Assembly: GCF_040659735.1 (NCBI RefSeq)
Contig: NZ_JBFANZ010000012.1
Coordinates: 1 to 64,000, forward strand
From: Micromonospora_I sp040659735
Lineage (GTDB): Bacteria > Actinomycetota > Actinomycetes > Mycobacteriales > Micromonosporaceae
Direction: 5' to 3'
Length of the DNA: 64,000 bases
A program made the translations under genes and the position numbers. Within the stretch, counting starts at the first letter, position 1, and each line of letters opens with the position of its first letter. Positions 62,178 to 64,000 of this stretch are shown here, piece by piece. The notes beneath the pieces are model-generated. The model did not search any database. It was not told the DNA's origin and saw only the letters and a program-made list of their open reading frames with translations.

Positions 62178-63824
62178 ATGACTGTTTCCACCGAGGCGGC
62201 GCCGACCGCGCCACCCAAGGTCCGTCGCGAGGTGCTCGAATCACTGATCGGCCTCATGCTCGGCATGTTCGTCGCGATCCTGTCGAGCTCGGTCGTCTCC
62301 AGTTCGCTGCCGAAGATCATCTCTGACCTCAACGGTTCGCAGGCGTCGTACACCTGGGTGGTGACCGCGACGCTGCTGGCGATGACCGTCAGCACGCCGA
62401 TCTGGGGCAAACTCGCCGACCTGTTCAACCGCAAGCTGCTGGTCCAGCTCTCGTTGATCCTCGTCGTCGTCGGCTCCGGGCTCGCCGGACTCGCGCATTC
62501 CACCGAGATGCTCATCGGCTTCCGGGTGGTCCAGGGCCTCGCCGCCGGCGGCCTCACCGCGCTCTCGACCGTGGTGATCTCCGACCTGATCTCGCCGCGG
62601 GAACGCGGCCGCTACATGGGCATTCTCGGCGGCGTGATGTCCGTCGGCATGGTCGGTGGCCCGCTCCTGGGCGGCGTCATCACCGACACGTCCTGGCTCG
62701 GCTGGCGCTGGAACTTCTACGTGGCGGTTCCCTTCGCCGTGCTGGCGATCATCGTGCTGCAGAAGACGCTGCACCTGCCGAAGCTGCCCCGGCGGGCGGT
62801 GCGGATCGACTATCTGGGCGCGACGCTCATCGCGGCCGGGGTCTCGCTGCTGCTGATCTGGGTCACTCTCGCCGGCCAGAAGTACGCGTGGGCGTCCTGG
62901 CAGACGGCGGCCATGGTGATCGGCGGAGTGGCGGTGTTGGCCGCTGCGGTCGCCGTCGAGCTGCGCACCGCCGAACCGATCATCCCGATGCGGCTGTTCC
63001 GCAACCGCACCGTCGTGCTCGCCATCATCGCCAGCGTCACGGTCGGCGTCGCCATGTTCGGCACCTCGGTCTTCCTGAGCCAGTACATGCAGATCGCGCG
63101 GGACAAGACACCGACCCAGTCCGGGCTGCTCACCCTGCCCATGGTGCTCGGCTCGCTCGCCGCGTCCATCGTCGTCGGGCAGATCATCAGCAAGACCGGC
63201 CGGTGGAAGCGGTGGATGGTCATCGGTGGTCTGCTGACCATCGCCGGGATCGCCCTCATGGGCACGATCGGGTCACACACCAGCTTCGTGCTGCTCTCGG
63301 TCTACATGGCGGTGCTCGGTCTCGGCGTCGGCATGACGATGCAGAACCTGGTGCTGGTCGTGCAGAACTCGATCAACATCCGCGACATGGGCGCGGCGAC
63401 CGCCACGGTCACCTTCTTCCGCAGCATGGGCGGCGCGATGGGGGTCTCGGCGCTCGGCGCCCTGCTCGGCAACCGGACCGCGACGCTGATCGCCGACGGG
63501 TTGACCCGGCTCGGCATCCCGACGCCCGGCGGCTCCGGCGGACACGCCATCCCCAACCTGGCGGCCCTGCCGGGCCCGGTCCGGACGGTCGTCGAGGACG
63601 CGTTCGGTCAGGGGGTGGCGGAGCTGTTCCTGGCCGCGATTCCGCTCGCGGTGATCTCGCTCGTCGCGATCCTCCTGCTCAAGGAGGTGCCACTGGGCAC
63701 GAAGACCGGCGTCGAGCTGGCCCGCGAGGAGCTGGCCAACGAGGCGGCCGGGCAGGCCGGCGTGCCAGCCGACCTGGCGCCGTTGACGTCCGCCCCGACC
63801 CGCGCCGCCGACAGCCCCCGCTGA
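62178..63824 (+). CDS. DHA2-family (EmrB/QacA) multidrug MFS exporter
   Basis: A 548-aa, 14-helix proton antiporter. Motif A is GKLADLFNRKLLV, motif C-like GILGGVMSVGMVGGPLLGGV, motif B in GFRVVQGLAAGG; RMRL-type loop MRLFRNRTVVLAI is typical of DHA2. AAGGAAGT precedes the ATG at 62178. Substrates are not predictable. It ends 6 bp before a long inverted repeat. Confidence 0.95.
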   Translation: MTVSTEAAPTAPPKVRREVLESLIGLMLGMFVAILSSSVVSSSLPKIISDLNGSQASYTWVVTATLLAMTVSTPIWGKLADLFNRKLLVQLSLILVVVGSGLAGLAHSTEMLIGFRVVQGLAAGGLTALSTVVISDLISPRERGRYMGILGGVMSVGMVGGPLLGGVITDTSWLGWRWNFYVAVPFAVLAIIVLQKTLHLPKLPRRAVRIDYLGATLIAAGVSLLLIWVTLAGQKYAWASWQTAAMVIGGVAVLAAAVAVELRTAEPIIPMRLFRNRTVVLAIIASVTVGVAMFGTSVFLSQYMQIARDKTPTQSGLLTLPMVLGSLAASIVVGQIISKTGRWKRWMVIGGLLTIAGIALMGTIGSHTSFVLLSVYMAVLGLGVGMTMQNLVLVVQNSINIRDMGAATATVTFFRSMGGAMGVSALGALLGNRTATLIADGLTRLGIPTPGGSGGHAIPNLAALPGPVRTVVEDAFGQGVAELFLAAIPLAVISLVAILLLKEVPLGTKTGVELAREELANEAAGQAGVPADLAPLTSAPTRAADSPR

Positions 63825-63830
63825 GTTCGC

Positions 63831-63901
63831 CGATCTTGCAGCTGTGGCCCGCACATATCGCCACGGGACGCCGGATAGAGCCGGCCACGGCTGCAAGATC
63901 G
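63831..63901. terminator. 71-bp GATC-type inverted repeat after the MFS gene
   Basis: Arms CGATCTTGCAGC (63831) and GCTGCAAGATCG (to 63901) extend inward with about 21 of 24 bases pairing. It lies between convergent genes and probably terminates both. Confidence 0.7.
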
Positions 63902-63914
63902 CGGGCAGCGGTCG

Positions 63915-64000
63915 CTACTCCGGTCGCACACCCGCAGCGACCCAGATCGTCAGCGCGGCGAGCAACTCCCCCCGCGCGGCCGCCCCGTCCACCGCCGCGA
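63915..64000 (-). CDS. C-terminal end of a minus-strand gene cut by the window
   Basis: The last 28 codons read AAVDGAAARGELLAALTIWV then AAGVRPE and a TAG at 63915. GC3 bias and position after a terminator-like repeat support a real gene end. Too little is present to name a family. Confidence 0.5.
   Translation of the reverse strand, partial: AAVDGAAARGELLAALTIWVAAGVRPE

Overview
The window is high-GC DNA (GC- or CG-ending codons throughout, many GTG starts, tightly packed ATGA/GTGA gene overlaps) from an actinomycete. WhiA, RbpA, a SufR-led suf operon, OpcA, two mycothiol-dependent enzymes and the gene order secG-tpiA-pgk-gap-whiA-yvcK-rapZ-uvrC all point to Actinobacteria. The order, together with a gas-vesicle cluster and a chemoreceptor, fits the Micromonosporaceae (Micromonospora/Actinoplanes type); genus and species cannot be settled from the sequence alone. 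No tRNA, rRNA, CRISPR array, insertion sequence or prophage was seen.

Layout. 1-350: a suspicious join of a cobQ-like fragment to the 5' half of a lysE-type gene. 551-3760: a secreted penicillin-acylase-family enzyme fused to a discoidin domain, ending at a perfect 40-bp palindrome. 3813-10557 (minus): a complete iron-sulfur assembly operon sufR-B-D-Rieske-C-S-U-T. 10674-14225: heme A/heme O synthesis (ctaA, ctaB) with an ATP-grasp enzyme and a small unknown gene between them. 14497-22917: pentose phosphate/glycolysis operon tkt-tal-pgi-zwf-opcA-pgl. 22927-32145 (minus): rbpA, secG, lower glycolysis tpiA-pgk-gap, then whiA-yvcK-rapZ-uvrC. 32247-36009 (minus): an exported Rieske lipoprotein and uvrA. 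36359-46607: accessory housekeeping genes, including an LCP cell-wall ligase, rsgA, a mycothiol enzyme, a methyl-accepting chemotaxis protein, cold-shock protein, a secreted barnase-like RNase with its barstar inhibitor, a LysE exporter and a DedA protein. 47102-52304: a ten-gene gas-vesicle cluster behind a candidate stress-sigma promoter. 52374-56625: metallo-beta-lactamase-fold proteins, S-(hydroxymethyl)mycothiol dehydrogenase and a methyltransferase. 56739-61019: a membrane PAS-GGDEF-EAL protein and an alpha-oxoamine synthase only 18 bp apart. 61119-63824: two MarR regulators and a DHA2 efflux pump. The right edge cuts a minus-strand gene.

Cross-cutting signals. Several genes (sufR, ctaA, the 110-aa gene, uvrC, the mycothiol isomerase, a 30-aa membrane peptide, dedA, marR) carry a TANNNT -10 hexamer exactly 6-7 nt before the start codon, so their mRNAs are probably leaderless. 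Five intergenic long inverted repeats of 62-73 bp with GATC-containing outer arms recur at gene ends. The least expected combination is the c-di-GMP enzyme with the alpha-oxoamine synthase, a possible link between an intracellular second messenger and a small diffusible or lipid product.
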